Below are positions 36,000 through 47,918 of a stretch of DNA of 64,000 bases, piece by piece. The notes beneath the pieces are model-generated. The model saw nothing but the letters and a program-made list of their open reading frames with translations, did not search any database and was not told the DNA's origin. Location: NCBI RefSeq assembly GCF_034190915.1, contig NW_026947484.1, positions 81,539,982 through 81,603,981 on the forward strand, written 5' to 3'. The position numbers were made by a program, and so were the translations under genes. Numbering within the stretch: the stretch's first letter is position 1; the number at the start of each line of letters is the position of its first letter. The DNA is from Cavia porcellus. Lineage: Eukaryota; Chordata; Mammalia; Rodentia; Caviidae.

Positions 36000-36525
36000 C
36001 TCCCCCTAACCCTACTCCCCTAATTGAGTGGGGCAGTTTGGCTCTCGGTGCAGCACCCCTCCACTGCTCCTGCCACTTCAGGCACTTCTGTGCCTCACTG
36101 AAAATGGGAGGACGTACTGACAAAGCTAAGATCTGAACCAATCGTCAAGCTGGAATTTGAACCAATCACAGCCCTGCACACTGACCAATCACAAGTCTTT
36201 ATCTACTATATAAGTAGCACTCTCCTAACATATGTTAGTCTCAGAGGTTCCTCGGGATGTTACCAGCTCCAGTGACTGTGTAAACCTTTCCTGATTTATT
36301 TCTCAGGCAGTGTGGGCTTAAAAACTGTAAATCTGGGGCTGGGGATTTAGCTCAGCGGCATAAGCGCCTGCCTTGCAAGCAGGCAGTCGTGAGTTCGATC
36401 CCCGGTACCGATAAAAAGGAAAAAGACAAAACAAACAAACAAACAAACAAACAAACAAAAAAAAAACCCTGTAAATCTACTCAGCACTTTTATCCTGAGT
36501 AGTGTGGGCAGAGCAGCCATTTCAA
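36000..36525 (+). mobile_element. LTR with CCAAT and TATA motifs, ID inserted
   Basis: Three ccaatc motifs (36138, 36164 and 36185 areas) precede ctatataagtagc near 36207. This is followed by a U5-like tail (cctttcctgatttatttctc). The family is not assigned. An ID SINE is inserted at 36335. Confidence 0.55.
36335..36468 (+). mobile_element. ID SINE, consensus-like, with (AAAC)n tail
   Basis: ggggctggggatttagctca start, and gttcgatccccggtaccg. The tail is expanded to aaacaaacaaac. Flanked by ctgtaaatct at 36325 and 36469. Confidence 0.95.
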
Positions 36526-37590
36526 AACAAAAGCAATACACACTAGGGGCTGTTAGCCCTGAAGAGGTCCAGGGAGCAGCAGCCGAAGATCAGTGACAGA
36601 GTCCTGGCAGGGCTGACCTGCAGTGTCTGGCACAAGCTGGCACCAAGTGACAGCAGCTAGCAGTGGCAGAGACCAATACCTTGCTAATCATGGTGACATC
36701 TAGCACAAGCCAGAGTCAAATGGTGGTAGCCAGCCACAGCTGTATTAACCGAAGACCTCCAGCAGTATCTGGCGTCATCTGGTGGTATCAGGACTCCCAG
36801 CAAAGCTACACTTTGCCAATTCATTTCTATCTGAGTTGAGCAAAAGAATCCTCAGCTGATGGGCAACAAGGCAAAATTGGAGAACCTGAAAGGCAAATAC
36901 GGATAACCAAAACTTACCAGAACAGAAATACATGAGCAAGACCCAGTTCTGGGATAGGAAAACCTGAACTATAATTGATGAACTCCTGCACCGACAATCT
37001 GAGAATAAAGACATCCCGCACGGGGGTGGGGGTGCGGGTTGTAGGAGAGGTCACACACTTGTGTGGGTTTTACCTTCAGAGGCTTGATGAAGTGCTCACA
37101 GCGGATACTTGGCAGCAGGTGGGAGGATTGTATTTGCTTCTGGAGGAGGAAGGGAAGACGATTTTGAAATATGCTAGACCATGCTATTCTTCCTACCAAG
37201 GCCTACCCTACACCGAGACTACTTTACCAGTGTCTGACCTACCAAGGTTTTATTAGAGCCTAACCAACCTGGGGAAAGGAAATTCTCCAGCGCCCCTTAC
37301 CATCATGCACTATGTAAATGGGGTGGGAAATAGAGAAGCCCTTGTAAAGTCATGGCCAGAAGTACTTGGCCCTAGTCACAGGGCCTCTCAAATGCTTCCC
37401 CTCCCCCTGTGGCTCAGCCCCTCATCTCCAAAGGCCCACAGTGTTTACCACCATTTCTTCCTCTAGCTCAGCGCAATCTTTCAGCAAAAATTGCAGGGCA
37501 GACCAAACAGGCAGAAAATACTGAAAAGATAGAACAAGCATCCAAGCCAAATTCAGATACAGCAAGAATGTTGCAATATCAGACTAAGAA
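36526..37590. other. Unrecognised sequence
   Basis: 36540-36790 contains imperfect gcagc/tggcac repeats that could be ERV interior following the LTR. No protein motif was recognised. Confidence 0.4.
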
Positions 37591-37594
37591 TTTT

Positions 37595-37738
37595 TTGTTT
37601 CTTTGACACAGGGTTTCACTGTGAAGTTCAGGCTTGAACTTGCTGTGTAGCCCAGACTGGCATAAAACTCACAGCCATCCTCCTGCCTCGGTCTTCAAGT
37701 GCTAGGATTACAGATGTGTGCCACAATACCTGGCACCG
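37595..37738 (-). mobile_element. B1-type SINE, antisense
   Basis: Contains gacacagggtttcactgtga and gtgctaggattacagatgtg. Confidence 0.88.
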
Positions 37739-38165
37739 TTTTGTTTTACAAATGAAAAAACATCACATTTTACTCCCCATGAGTAAACTGACCAGTGAGT
37801 GTAAGTCATCAAGGGAAGAACATGGGACTAGTCAAGCATAATGAACCTATCAAAAAGATAATTGTCTCCAAAATGGAGGAGTACATTCACCTGACTATCC
37901 ACATCTTTGAACCTCTGAATTACTGCAATTACTACTATCATTTTCTGTTGCCCTTAGTGAGAAACACCTGAAAGCTACATGCTGTGTCATCTAACAAAAT
38001 TAAAATTTTCACTTTCTTTAGTAGTAAATTAGCATTATTGAGTAATTAAGAAGTACATTCAAACATATTACCAGCTATTTTAAATAAAGACAGATTTTGA
38101 AACAATGGATTTTGAAAAGCTGAACAAGGATTTAAAATATTCCCTATTACATTTTATTTATTCAC

Positions 38166-38522
38166 TGTGTGTGGGGAACCACTCAGACTGCTTCACAGCT
38201 GAGGGGTGTCTAAGGACACCTGAGGCTGTGACCCCGCTTGTCTAGCACAGGCGCACAGTGGGATACGGTCATGCACCCTTGACTGAGCACAGGTGAACAT
38301 GCGTGTTCTGCTTACAATGCTATGTAAGAAGGTAAACATGAAAACCTGTCTAACACACAATAAATACCCAGGTGGCCATCACCCTGGCTCTCTGCTCTGC
38401 TCCATGTGGCCTGCTGTTGTTGCTGATGTCTTGTGTACACAAACGTTCTTTAATCTTGGGACCTTACCCTCAAAAATCTCCCGGGTCCCTGAGTGGGCCA
38501 ACACTGTGTTAGCCTGTACATT
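38166..38522 (+). mobile_element. Solo LTR, class II (IAP/betaretrovirus-like) style
   Basis: About 357 bp from tgtgtggggaaccac to tgttagcctgtaca (TG...CA). Contains aataaatacc, and the tail tcccgggtccctgagtggg is typical of class II LTR U5 ends. No second LTR is present, and the duplication is unclear. Confidence 0.65.
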
Positions 38523-38999
38523 GCATTTTTAAAGATTACCACTTAATTTCTTTAAAAGTAAACAACAACAGCAAAAAGCCTGTGTAATTCAGAAGAGTAG
38601 TGAAACAAGAAAAATGTGTGCTTTTGACTTATTTTACTGTACATGAGAACCGTGATAAAATCTGATACTTGGGTCACCTAAGTACAGTATATGGGGAAAC
38701 ACATTCATGGTACAGAAACTATGCTTTATAAAGACATTACTGTTAAAGCCAAGGTTTGTATTTCACTTCAATTCCATATTCAGGTTACTACAATATTCCC
38801 ACTGAAGTTCTTGGGAGCCTCTGGACACAATCAATAGCATTTTTCATCCTATAGCTAACAAGGTGTGCAATTCACACTGGCTGGAAGACAACTGGATTGA
38901 TGCCAGGTCCTGAGTTTGAAATTTATCTCAGCGTACACAGGATCTACTTTTTCCATGCCGTTACAGTTTCTCCACTGAAAGACCCAAAATAGAAGGTTT

Positions 39000-39150
39000 C
39001 TTTTATTTCTTTTTCTTTTTGTGTGTGTGTGTATTTTGTTTTGCTTTTAGACAGGATCTCATTCTGTTGCCCAAACTGGCCTTGAAATCTTCAGTTCAAG
39101 TAATTCTCCTGCCCCAGTCTCCAGAGTAGCTGAGCTACTACTGTGCTTTA
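39000..39150 (-). mobile_element. Old B1/7SL-type SINE, antisense
   Basis: Contains agacaggatctcattctgtt and ctcctgccccagtctccaga. A short (GT)n tract precedes it. Confidence 0.65.
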
Positions 39151-41384
39151 GCTCTGGGAGCTTTTTAAATCATGTTAAATTGTTCACTTTTTATCCAACC
39201 ATCCACAAGCATCTTAGAGTTTCAGCATTACTAAATTTGATGAGTAGCATGCATATTTCCTAAAAAGATAACAAACATTTGAAAGTTAAGAGAAAAAAAA
39301 AAACCTTACCAATCTAGAGTTCTGTAACTTTTGAAATTATTCTTTGAAAGTGAAGGAGAAAGAAAAACTTTTGGTAACAACTGAGGGAATTTGCTACCTG
39401 TAGAACTGCCTTAAAAGAAATATTTTAAAAGTTTTTCAGAAAAAAGAGAAAATACGTAACAAAGGCAGATCTACACGCAGAAGGGGCAGCCCTGGGCCAC
39501 TGCTGTCTTTTTAAGCATGAGCTCATGAAACTTCTCTTAATAAACTGATCAGCAGACCCTGGTTGCACCAATTAAGCGGAGGAATAATTCACAGGAAAGA
39601 AGTGCAGAGACAAGGCAACCAGCTAATCTGACTCACATGCACCCTCTCTAGGTTTCAGCTTGTTTTCTAATAGAACGTCAGGGATAATGTATCTACCCAA
39701 CTCGTGATGATAAATCTGAAAAAACTCATAGCTGAGACCTCCGGCAGATAGTAATCAGGTCAAGCAGATTTTTTAAAAAGAAAATCAAATTGCTACAGCA
39801 ACAGAAAACAAAATCCTGGGACTGAAATTTTAACTCTTGCTTTTGTCTCTATCTCTTCCCCTTTCCTTTCCTCAGAATTATCCTTGAAACCTCAATATCT
39901 TCCTTTAGATGGAGGAAATTTGTTGCACTGTTCATGACAGGGACAAGGAATTCTGTCAAAAGATTGATTCGTTCTTTTCACACAGAAATTTTTATTTTTT
40001 TGGCCTAAATATGATTAATGTTTTCATTTGTTGAAAGGGTAGGGGATATTTCCAGATATTTTAAGGTAGAACTAACCAGGGTTTAAGAAGAGCCAAATGA
40101 CTCTATTTTCCTGAAAGAGTCAAAGGCCATTGACTCAATAGAAAAACTACAGAAATATCAAAATATCCTTAAAATCCAGGCCTCGCCTGATTACAGATTT
40201 GGTAAGCATGCAGGGAAAGCTGAAAAGGGAGAGCTTCTGCAGACACAGAGGAGCTCAGGCGCCTAACACTTAAAATGTTATTTCTTACCACAACCTTCCT
40301 GACCCTTTAGCCCTTAGATGCTTAAGAGAAAAGAGGGGGACACTTGGAGGCCGTGGCTGCAGCCCGGCAGTGCCAGGACCCAGGTATTGCTCAGGAGTTT
40401 CCCTTCTGAGTCCTGTACTTAGTAGGAGCTGCTCAAGGACTGTGACAGTGGTCATACCCTTTCCCCACATTAAACTTCCACGAACGGTTCAGAGCCACAC
40501 CTGTCCAGAATGGTACTGAAAAATACACTGAGCTGAAATGGACAATTACTTTCCTTCGTGTTGAAATATTGTCTCATTTTCTCTGATAGTGCTATTTCTT
40601 AAAATTGGATCTGAGCAACAGTTCAGTTCACTGAGGTTTCCACAGTGTGCCAGGCTCTGTGTCAGGCACTGGAGATCGGGATGTAAAATCCTGATCTTTC
40701 CAGAACTCATTAGGCATTCATGCGTGCGCCAGGCATGAACAGATACTGTGGAGCCCTGTGGTGAGCAGCATGCGGTGCGAACGTGAGCAGAGAACTCCTG
40801 AAAGCCTGCCTTTGTCTCCTGCAGGACTTCAGATACACAGCTCGGTTCCTTTCACAGTGCTTTGTAAGAAATGGCAAAGGCCTAGGAAAACTTTTCCGGG
40901 ACAAATTCTAGCTCTCCAAACCCAGCATAACTGTGAGGACCACAATTTATCAGATGCTACAGGGAGCAGCTCTGTCTCTTATATCCCTTCTTATTTTGGT
41001 AACAGCAATTTTGAGTCCTTCTGAATTTCTCCTTTTCTACTGCATTGACAAGATATTAACCCTCTCTCCTGGCCCAAGTTACATCATGCCTGGGCAAGAA
41101 TTTGCCTTGGGACCTAAGCGAACCAAACAAGATTCTCCAAAGAACCTTAAACTTGTACCAAAGATGAACATGGTTGAAGCTGATTTCAGAACTACTTTAT
41201 TCTATTCTTTTTTAAGGCCTGATTTGTTGATTTGCTTTTAGTTCTGTGGAACATTTTCATAACATTTCCTTAATTTCATTTTGTTAAGTAGCCAGATTTG
41301 AGTTTTTGTTGCTTGTAACCAAAGACTGGGAATGGATACAAGAGTTTACTCCATGCAAGGCACACACGACCAATCAGCCTCTGT
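39151..41384. other. Unique or unrecognised sequence
   Basis: No exon, RNA gene or young repeat. A weak MIR-like piece occurs near 40640-40715 (tgccaggctctgtgtcaggc). Confidence 0.45.
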
Positions 41385-41875
41385 AGTGATTGACTGATTG
41401 TGTTAACTTGAGACATTTAGGAGCTTAACTAAATGGGTTTAGCAACTCTACACCCAAGGGTGTAGAAGACCCACCCTAGGGTGGCTCATCACCTGGAGGT
41501 GTAAAAGGGCCGGAGGAAGGCTGCATGCATTCCATTCTTGGGAGACGCTCCAGTCTTCACCTTTGGTTTGGACCTCGTCTCCTGGCTTCTGTTGTAGCCT
41601 CTTCAGTTTTCTGGCATAGACTCTTCATCCTTCCAATGTAGAGCCTTCGGCTTTGTGTCACAGACCCATCAGCCTGCTGGTGTGGACTTGCACAAAACAC
41701 TAGGGTGAACTCCAGACCTTGGATTGAATTCTTCGGCCTCCAGTGAGTAGACACCCTCTGCTGGCTTCCTCATCCAACTCTGGCTGACCGTCGTAAGCCA
41801 ATCTCCTTGTTTCTTTTACATCTGTATATCTTGTGTTACATCTGTTCTCTTTAGTAAAACCCTGACTAATACAGC
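41385..41875 (+). mobile_element. Unassigned interspersed repeat R
   Basis: Starts gattgactgattgtgttaac and ends agtaaaaccctgactaatac, in the same style as copies at 17.5 and 58.7 kb. Confidence 0.55.
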
Positions 41876-42234
41876 CTCCCTGAGAGAAACTGTGTTTTTG
41901 CTTTGAAGATGAGACTGCTGCTGATGGTCGTGCATGCCCAGTGACACACACACACAGTCTGCACTGGAGCGAATATTCAGATTAGGATAAGAATCAAAAC
42001 CCCAAACCCTGGTTCTCTCCTACCCACCGTCATCTCACCAGCCTGATGCCCTGCAAATCAAGTTGCTGCTTCTAGGTCTAACATCAAAATAATTTACAGT
42101 TCACAGAAAGCTTTTGCACACAACAATGCAGGAAATCATTGTGGCCGCTGAGGAGGCAGGTATCTTCATGACACTGGGATGTCACCTGACCCTTAGTGTA
42201 GATGGCCCACTTTTCTCCCCGTTTAAAACCTTTC

Positions 42235-42375
42235 TGTGTAATCTCACCACTCTGGAGGCTGAGGCAGGAGGATCACAAGCTGGAGGCTGGCCTGGGCTAC
42301 ATAGTGAGTTCAAGGATGTTCTGAACTACAAAATGAGACTCTGTCACAAAAAACAAACAACAAACATACAAACAA
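42235..42375 (+). mobile_element. B1-type SINE, 5' part diverged
   Basis: ctggaggctgaggcaggagg, gcctgggctacatagtgagt, and ctctgtcacaaaaaac end. Confidence 0.85.
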
Positions 42376-43315
42376 TTGCAAACCTTCCTCTGATTCAAAA
42401 CAGCCTGAAAAGTCAGTTCAGAAGCCCCAGTATAGTGTTCTTGGCCTCAGTTTTCCACTCTTTCTTACACTTGGTTCCCCAAACCTACTGCCCACTCTGT
42501 GCCTCTGCACCTTCCCTCTACATTTTGTCACCTTCCTATCCTCACTCCAAGCTGTGACAGGAGAAGACCCACCTACTCCCCATCTCACATCTGCTGGACC
42601 CCTATTTACCTTTTTACAGACAGGCAGTAGTGAAACGTACTTCCTCTCAAACTCTTCCAGGCTCCTACACAGAAGCAATATCCACATTGCACCAGGATGA
42701 GAATCCAGGGCAGCCGTGGTGATATCTGATGTCGCAGTGAACCTAGATTGACTCCTCGGTATCTTTGCACCCCAAAATTACTTAAAAATCGAGTGTATCT
42801 TGATAGTGACTGCTTACAAGTGGCCACAGGACTTAATACGTTTCCATATTACCCTCAATCTCTGCTCACCTGAGAAGCCTGGGCAATTTGCCCTGTGCTC
42901 ACACTTGAAGCAGCTTATGAACTCACATCACACGGAAACTGTTAGTTGTCTAATGAATCAGGAACTGGTAGAGCTCTGCCCGACTCATTTCTAAGAGGGA
43001 GCCATATGGAATTCAGCAGAAATCAGCTCTTACATGTGGGCACCTGGTGTGGGAGGCTCTGCTGGTCTCAGTGGCGCCAGGCTGCCAGGGCTTTCCCACC
43101 AGCCTCCACCTAGACCGCCTTTAATCTGCCCCTCCCCCTCATCACTATCCCTCTATCATTAGAACCTCCCCAGCCCATAACTTTCCTCCACAGGCAGTAA
43201 TTGCTAGCTGACTAACACTCGGGCATGGCCTGTGCTCCTACCTTACCTGCTAGTTCTCTCTGCTGGTTCACAGGAAATTCACAGAGGCACTGCTAGCCTT
43301 TCTCACTTTAGTTAC
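42376..43315. other. Unique or unrecognised sequence
   Basis: No supported feature. Confidence 0.45.
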
Positions 43316-43317
43316 AT

Positions 43318-43425
43318 TTTTTTTTGAGATATGGTCTCACTATGTAGTCCCGTCTCAAACTCACAACCCTCCTGTTTCAGCCTCCCAAGTGCTGGGATTG
43401 CAGGCTTGCACTACCACACCCAACT
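43318..43425 (-). mobile_element. B1-type SINE, antisense
   Basis: Contains tgagatatggtctcactatg and gtgctgggattgcaggcttg. Confidence 0.85.
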
Positions 43426-43439
43426 CATATTTATTCTTT

Positions 43440-43545
43440 ATTCCCATTTTTCAGATGAATATACTGAAGCTTAGCAGGTGAAATAACTGGACAAAGTCAC
43501 AAGAAATAAATAAGGAGAGCTGGGATTCAAGGCTCCCACGTGGCA
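43440..43545 (-). mobile_element. MIR SINE, antisense
   Basis: 'cccatttttcagatgaatat' and 'gagctgggattcaaggctcc' match the classic MIR reverse complement. Confidence 0.7.
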
Positions 43546-43751
43546 CAGGAAGGAAGTGCTGTGTGCAGTCTACCTTTGTCACTCCCTAGCTGTCTACCTC
43601 CCTGCCTTCAGAGTACCATCTCTGACTTCTCAATCAAAGCCCATCGGCAACAATGGCTTTGAGATGTGTCTCTGGTCTCTTCCTACGGTGCAAAGGGAGT
43701 CAAGGCCCACTAGGTGGCAGCAAAGAACCACGCAGTGACCAGCAAGGGCCT

Positions 43752-43805
43752 ATGGGTGCAAATTCTTTTTTTTTTTTTTTTTTTTTTTTTATGGGTGCAA
43801 ATTCT
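43752..43805. mobile_element. Poly(T)-only insertion with perfect 15-bp duplication
   Basis: atgggtgcaaattct occurs at 43752-43766 and again at 43791-43805, with nothing but T between. This is the signature of an L1-mediated insertion truncated to its poly(A) tail, in antisense orientation. Confidence 0.85.
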
Positions 43806-43859
43806 AACGTGGGGCAGAAGTAGCAGAGCCATTTGAGCTGGTGCCAAGGGATAAGAGGT

Positions 43860-44045
43860 GGGCGATCTCATAGCAACAATTTCCTTTATTATTGCTAAGC
43901 ATATTCTGTGCTAGATACCAAGAAGGAAGCATTCGGTTCTCACAATGAACCTGGAATAGACATTAACTCCATTTCTAGATGCCCACATGAGGCTTTCAGA
44001 GATTTGTTTTGCTCAACAGAGACTGAAGAAATGAAGTTCAGGCAG
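43860..44045 (-). mobile_element. MIR-like SINE, antisense
   Basis: Wording such as 'attctgtgctagataccaag' and 'ctcacaatgaacctggaata' follows the MIR reverse complement, diverged. Confidence 0.5.
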
Positions 44046-44904
44046 CTTGGATTTGAGTCTCTGTTGTTAGCCAGGGGAAAACCAGCATTCACTTGGAAGT
44101 GCTCAGGTGGGGAGCAGGTAGGACCTGATTTAGTCTGGCTATGACCAGGAGCCTAGACAGGGGAAACTGCAGGGTATGGTAGGAGTGTCAGGTTGACAGG
44201 GTATAGTGGGAGTGTCAGGTTGAATTTTCCATGGACCCTTACTTGAAAAAGTGACACACAGTTTATCTTGGTCATGTAGCCCTGAAGGAATGGGCACTTT
44301 AAATGCTGTAAACCAAAGTTACAAGGAGATGCTTGTGAAAAATCTGATCAGAGCTCCCTGCCTGAGTTCCAAAAGGCAAACTAGCTGGAGAGCTGGTAAC
44401 CTGCTAAGCTGCAGCACTGCCAGCATGCTGACGCTGGACGTGGAGCCCCTTCTGGGCAACGGGACGATGACAGCTGCCTTGCTGTATCCACCATAGAAGA
44501 ATGCAGGGCATATTCAAGTTCCCTGAATCAACTCACACCACTAGAAGATTTGAAATGTTGCCCTGAGAGCCAGATCAATATCTTCGGCTGTCATCGGTCA
44601 TCCACGGGCCCATGTTAGTTGGAGAGTCCAGCCTAGTGCAACCCCCAGGCTTCGCGGGTTAGGACTGTAGCCTAGGGCTTTCTGGAAATCACCTGAGATT
44701 TCCAGAAACCTGAGATTCAGGTTGGAGTTGCTTCCCTAAATCTGTTGACACCAAGGCCTATATGCTTCCCAATTTCTGTACAAAATCTCCTGAACTAGCC
44801 TGGGAGCCCAGATTACTTTATGGTTTACTGTTCTCCCTCAGGGCTTTGCACTGACTGTTTTGTCTGAAATGCTGACCTTCTGTCTGTTTAGTGCCACCTT
44901 CCAC

Positions 44905-44978
44905 TCCAGAGCTGCGGATTGAATGCAGAGGCTGGCATGTGCTGGGCAACCGTTCTGCTGGGCTACACCCCTAGCCCT
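44905..44978 (-). mobile_element. Old ID-like SINE, antisense
   Basis: gcggattgaatgcagaggct and ctgggctacacccctagcc resemble a decayed ID reverse complement. Confidence 0.55.
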
Positions 44979-45899
44979 TCTTCCTCCATCTTTTCACGGC
45001 TACTTCCTTCTGATTTAGATCTCAGTTTAAAATTTCCCCCTTTCCAGAAAAAATTTTTCTTCTCTCCACAAAGAATAAAAATCAACCCTTCTTTTGTCTG
45101 TCACTTCCCAATTCCAGTGACAAAGATCACAGTATCCAGATTCAGTAGGCTGACACCGCCCTCACTCAGGACGGCTCTTGTCCATAGCCCAACACAGGAA
45201 CTGGAAAGTCAGAGGATCGAAAGGAGCGGGGCCTTCGGATGTTATGTGGTCATTTAACTCACATCCTCAGCTAGTGAAGACCCTCATACTGCCTAATTTT
45301 ACTGCGGGTTTTTGTTTCCGTTTTTCTGTTCATGGTGGTTATGGAGACCCAGCAACAAGCTGCTATTGTGTCCCACTGAAATGCTCATGGGCTACACACA
45401 TTTGACACAAGGTAGAAGCAGCCCTGGTTTGTGAGATTTTTAACTCGGTCATATTCCACCTTGGAAAAGAAAATTGCATATGTCCCTTATAAATGCCTGG
45501 AAACTCACCATTGCCAGTAGATAGCCAACCCCAGGACCATTGCAAAGAGCCCAAGTTTCGAAGATTTCGGAGATCTTCTAATTCCTCTTCTTGGATATGA
45601 GTGTGGGACTAGATCATCTCCAAGCTTGAGCCTGCAGCCTCTTAAACTCTTTGAGGTGGAGAGGAGAAGAGAATGTTGGGCTCCTGTTAAATCTGTATTT
45701 TAGACAAAGAAAAAAAATAACTTTTAAAGTCATATGTCTTGATGCAATATGGGAGACATATTAAAAATATTTCATGGGATGTAGCTACACTAAAAAACTA
45801 TTCATTGTCTATCTGACATTACAGACTCACTGGGAATTCTATATAATTTATCTGGCCACCGTACAGAGGAGGCCTGGCATTTAAGAAATGGCTTCCCTT
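44979..45899. other. Unique sequence upstream of MLANA
   Basis: No repeat or exon recognised. Distal MLANA regulatory sites could lie here but none is demonstrable by eye. Confidence 0.4.
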
Positions 45900-46120
45900 A
45901 GGATGAAGCTTTCAGATTAGGGAAAACAAAGGCCCAATAAACTGATTTTTTTGAAGAGTGGAATGAAGTTGGTTTTTTTCATGCCAAATAAGCAATCACA
46001 AACCACTCCGTCAGGAATCTAAACCCGTGACTATCATAGGACTCAAGATCAAGAAAAAATTTTTTTTTGTAAGATTAAGAGTTAGAGAAGCAATCTTCCC
46101 ACACACAGTCACTACCAGTC
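45900..46120 (+). promoter_or_regulatory. Putative MLANA proximal promoter
   Basis: This is the segment directly upstream of the candidate exon 1. I see no TATA box near the expected -30 position. A SOX-type core, aacaaagg, occurs near 45924. The nearest M-box-like sequence is tcatgcca near 45979, which lacks the CATGTG core expected for MITF. CATATG occurs further up at 45731, and CACATGTG occurs inside intron 1 near 47248. Assignment rests only on position relative to exon 1. Confidence 0.3.
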
Positions 46121-46150
46121 AGCAAGTGCAGGGCGATCTCATCGAGAAAG
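46121..46150 (+). other. MLANA: Probable MLANA non-coding exon 1 (5' UTR); start uncertain
   Basis: The segment ends in ctcatcgagaaag followed by a strong donor, gtaagaa, at 46151. It resembles the human MLANA first exon, recalled as ending CTCATTAAGGAAG at the same splice position. Exon 2 then supplies the rest of the leader, gtgtgttgtgctctgaccc, also human-like. This implies intron 1 of 1667 bp (46151-47817). The transcription start is not visible directly; 46121 is placed by analogy with the human leader. An mRNA read would settle it. Confidence 0.65.
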
Positions 46151-46399
46151 GTAAGAACAGCCTTTTTCTCCAGAATCTTCGTCCTATTCTCCCAGAACAG
46201 AATGTGGAGATGCCGGTGGACGCTCCTGCTTCCCCCGGTGCCTTCACTGTCAGCAGGATTTCTCCTCTGGGCTTATAAGCCTTCAACTTCTGAGGTCCCA
46301 CAAAAGCTCCCCTAAAATCTCTCAGTCCTCTGTGACTGCCAACAAAAAGAGCAGTTATTCCAGAGGCTGCCTGCTGGTGACAAGCACTCTTTTTTGATG

Positions 46400-46532
46400 G
46401 GGTGTATTACTATTATTATTATTTTGAGACAAAGTCTCACTCTGTAGCTCTGGCTGGCTGTGGAGTCGCTTACGTAGGTCCAGGCAGGCCTTGGAGTGCT
46501 GGGATTACAGGTGTGCTCTCCACTCCCAGCAT
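46400..46532 (-). mobile_element. B1-type SINE in MLANA intron 1, antisense, with (ATT)n
   Basis: A short attattatt run, then gagacaaagtctcactctgt, and ends gtgctgggattacaggtgtg. Confidence 0.8.
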
Positions 46533-47817
46533 GCTGGATGTTTTCTGTCACTTGAAGGAGCACTTTTCTTGTTTTGAGGGGGGTGAGGGGACATTTGCTT
46601 TCCCTATACTGGTACCCAAGGCTCTAAGCTTGAGGTATAGATGAACACAAACAGTTTAATGCAGAATTGAGCTTCTTCCCTGTAATCTGAACAGAGGATT
46701 TACCCCCACCTTATCCACTTGAGACGATCAGTAAGTTCAACTGTAATTTTTTTTAAAACAATTGGGAAGGACAATTACACATAAAATGGTCCCAGTGGGA
46801 AGGTGTCACAGGGTGAAGTTCCCCACTTTGTTCTCCCATTTTCCCTGTTGTTAAACCAGAGCTCATTAATGTAACTGCTGGGGATCAGGACTTTAATAGT
46901 CACAAGGAAAGTAAGAGGGGAGAAAAATACACAATAGCAAGGAGAGAGGCCTGCACTGACTTTCAATGAGCTTGTTTTTATTATGACTACTGCAGTTCAT
47001 GAGTTTGTTCATTTGTATGTATTGTAGGTTTTTTTTCTTTCTTGTCCCCTCCCCCCCCCCCAACTCCTAACCATAAAACTTGGAGAGAAGCAGAAGTTGA
47101 TTTAGGAGGGAGGGAAAATGAAGCGTTAGACAATGATGGATCCTAGGCTTCCTCGGGTAATTTTGGGTGATACGCACATAGATAAACCAAGGCACATGTA
47201 CAGGGTGGTTTCTCTTGTTGGAAAGTGGACTTGGCTATTTTTTAAAGCACATGTGTGTAATACATGATGGATGCACTCGTCATGGGCAGCCGGTACAAGT
47301 ACATGTCCCATCTCAGTCCTTTCCCCAGAGGATGCTGTGCTCTCTGCCTCCGCCCCCATATCAGACTTTAGGAAACACATTTATCTCATCACTGCCTTCT
47401 GTTTGTTCAACAGTTAGCGCCAAACAGCAACCTGGGAGAGAAATTACTTGTCCTGTTAGCCATTATCCTGTGTCAGGCAAGGTAGAGAATGATTGAAGTT
47501 CTCTTTTTCTCTAAAGATTTTAGAACAGAACATTTTTCTGCCAAATAATAACCCCATTTGAAAGGTGTGTTTTGTTTTGATCTGTATTTTCTACTTCAAA
47601 CTTTCTTTTCCATTAGTGGAAGAGGTTAGAAGCCTAGACTATGAGTATTTCTAAAGCCCTTCACATCCTTTTAGAAGTAGGAACAAACCCTTTCAGAGAG
47701 AAACCAGGGGGTCCTCCTGTCAATATTGACTATCTGGCAACAGGGTCTTTGCAGATCTTTATGAGATGATGCGTAGGATTCACTGAATTCACTAAATGGT
47801 GTCCATGTTCCTGTCAG
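46533..47817 (+). other. MLANA intron 1, remainder
   Basis: No further exon. An 11-C tract lies near 47051. CACATGTG near 47248 is a perfect E-box of the MITF/TFE type, position only. Confidence 0.5.
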
Positions 47818-47918
47818 GTGTGTTGTGCTCTGACCCGTAAGATGCCACGAGAAGAGAGTCACTTGGACTATGGTTTTCCCAGGAAGGGGCGCGACCACAC
47901 TTACATCACAATTGAAGC
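47818..47918 (+). CDS. MLANA: MLANA exon 2: 5' UTR end and codons 1-25 plus 2 nt
   Basis: The acceptor is tgttcctgtcag at 47817. The 24-nt leader precedes ATG at 47842, which is the first ATG of the exon. The donor is gc|gtaagt at 47919. The exon encodes the luminal N-terminus, including [19 protein letters not shown], and ends in phase 2. The split alanine codon is completed in exon 3. Confidence 0.95.

Noticed and set aside
36540..36790. Trinucleotide (CAG)n repeat gene
   Set aside because: Only imperfect gcagc/ggcac wording, with no uninterrupted array or open frame.
42114..42557. 147-codon plus-strand frame
   Set aside because: Runs through a B1 SINE and has no protein-like conservation that I can see.
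47243..47256. CACATGTG as the MLANA core promoter M-box
   Set aside because: It lies about 1.1 kb downstream of the candidate exon 1 and within intron 1. A single 8-mer is weak evidence, so it is only noted.
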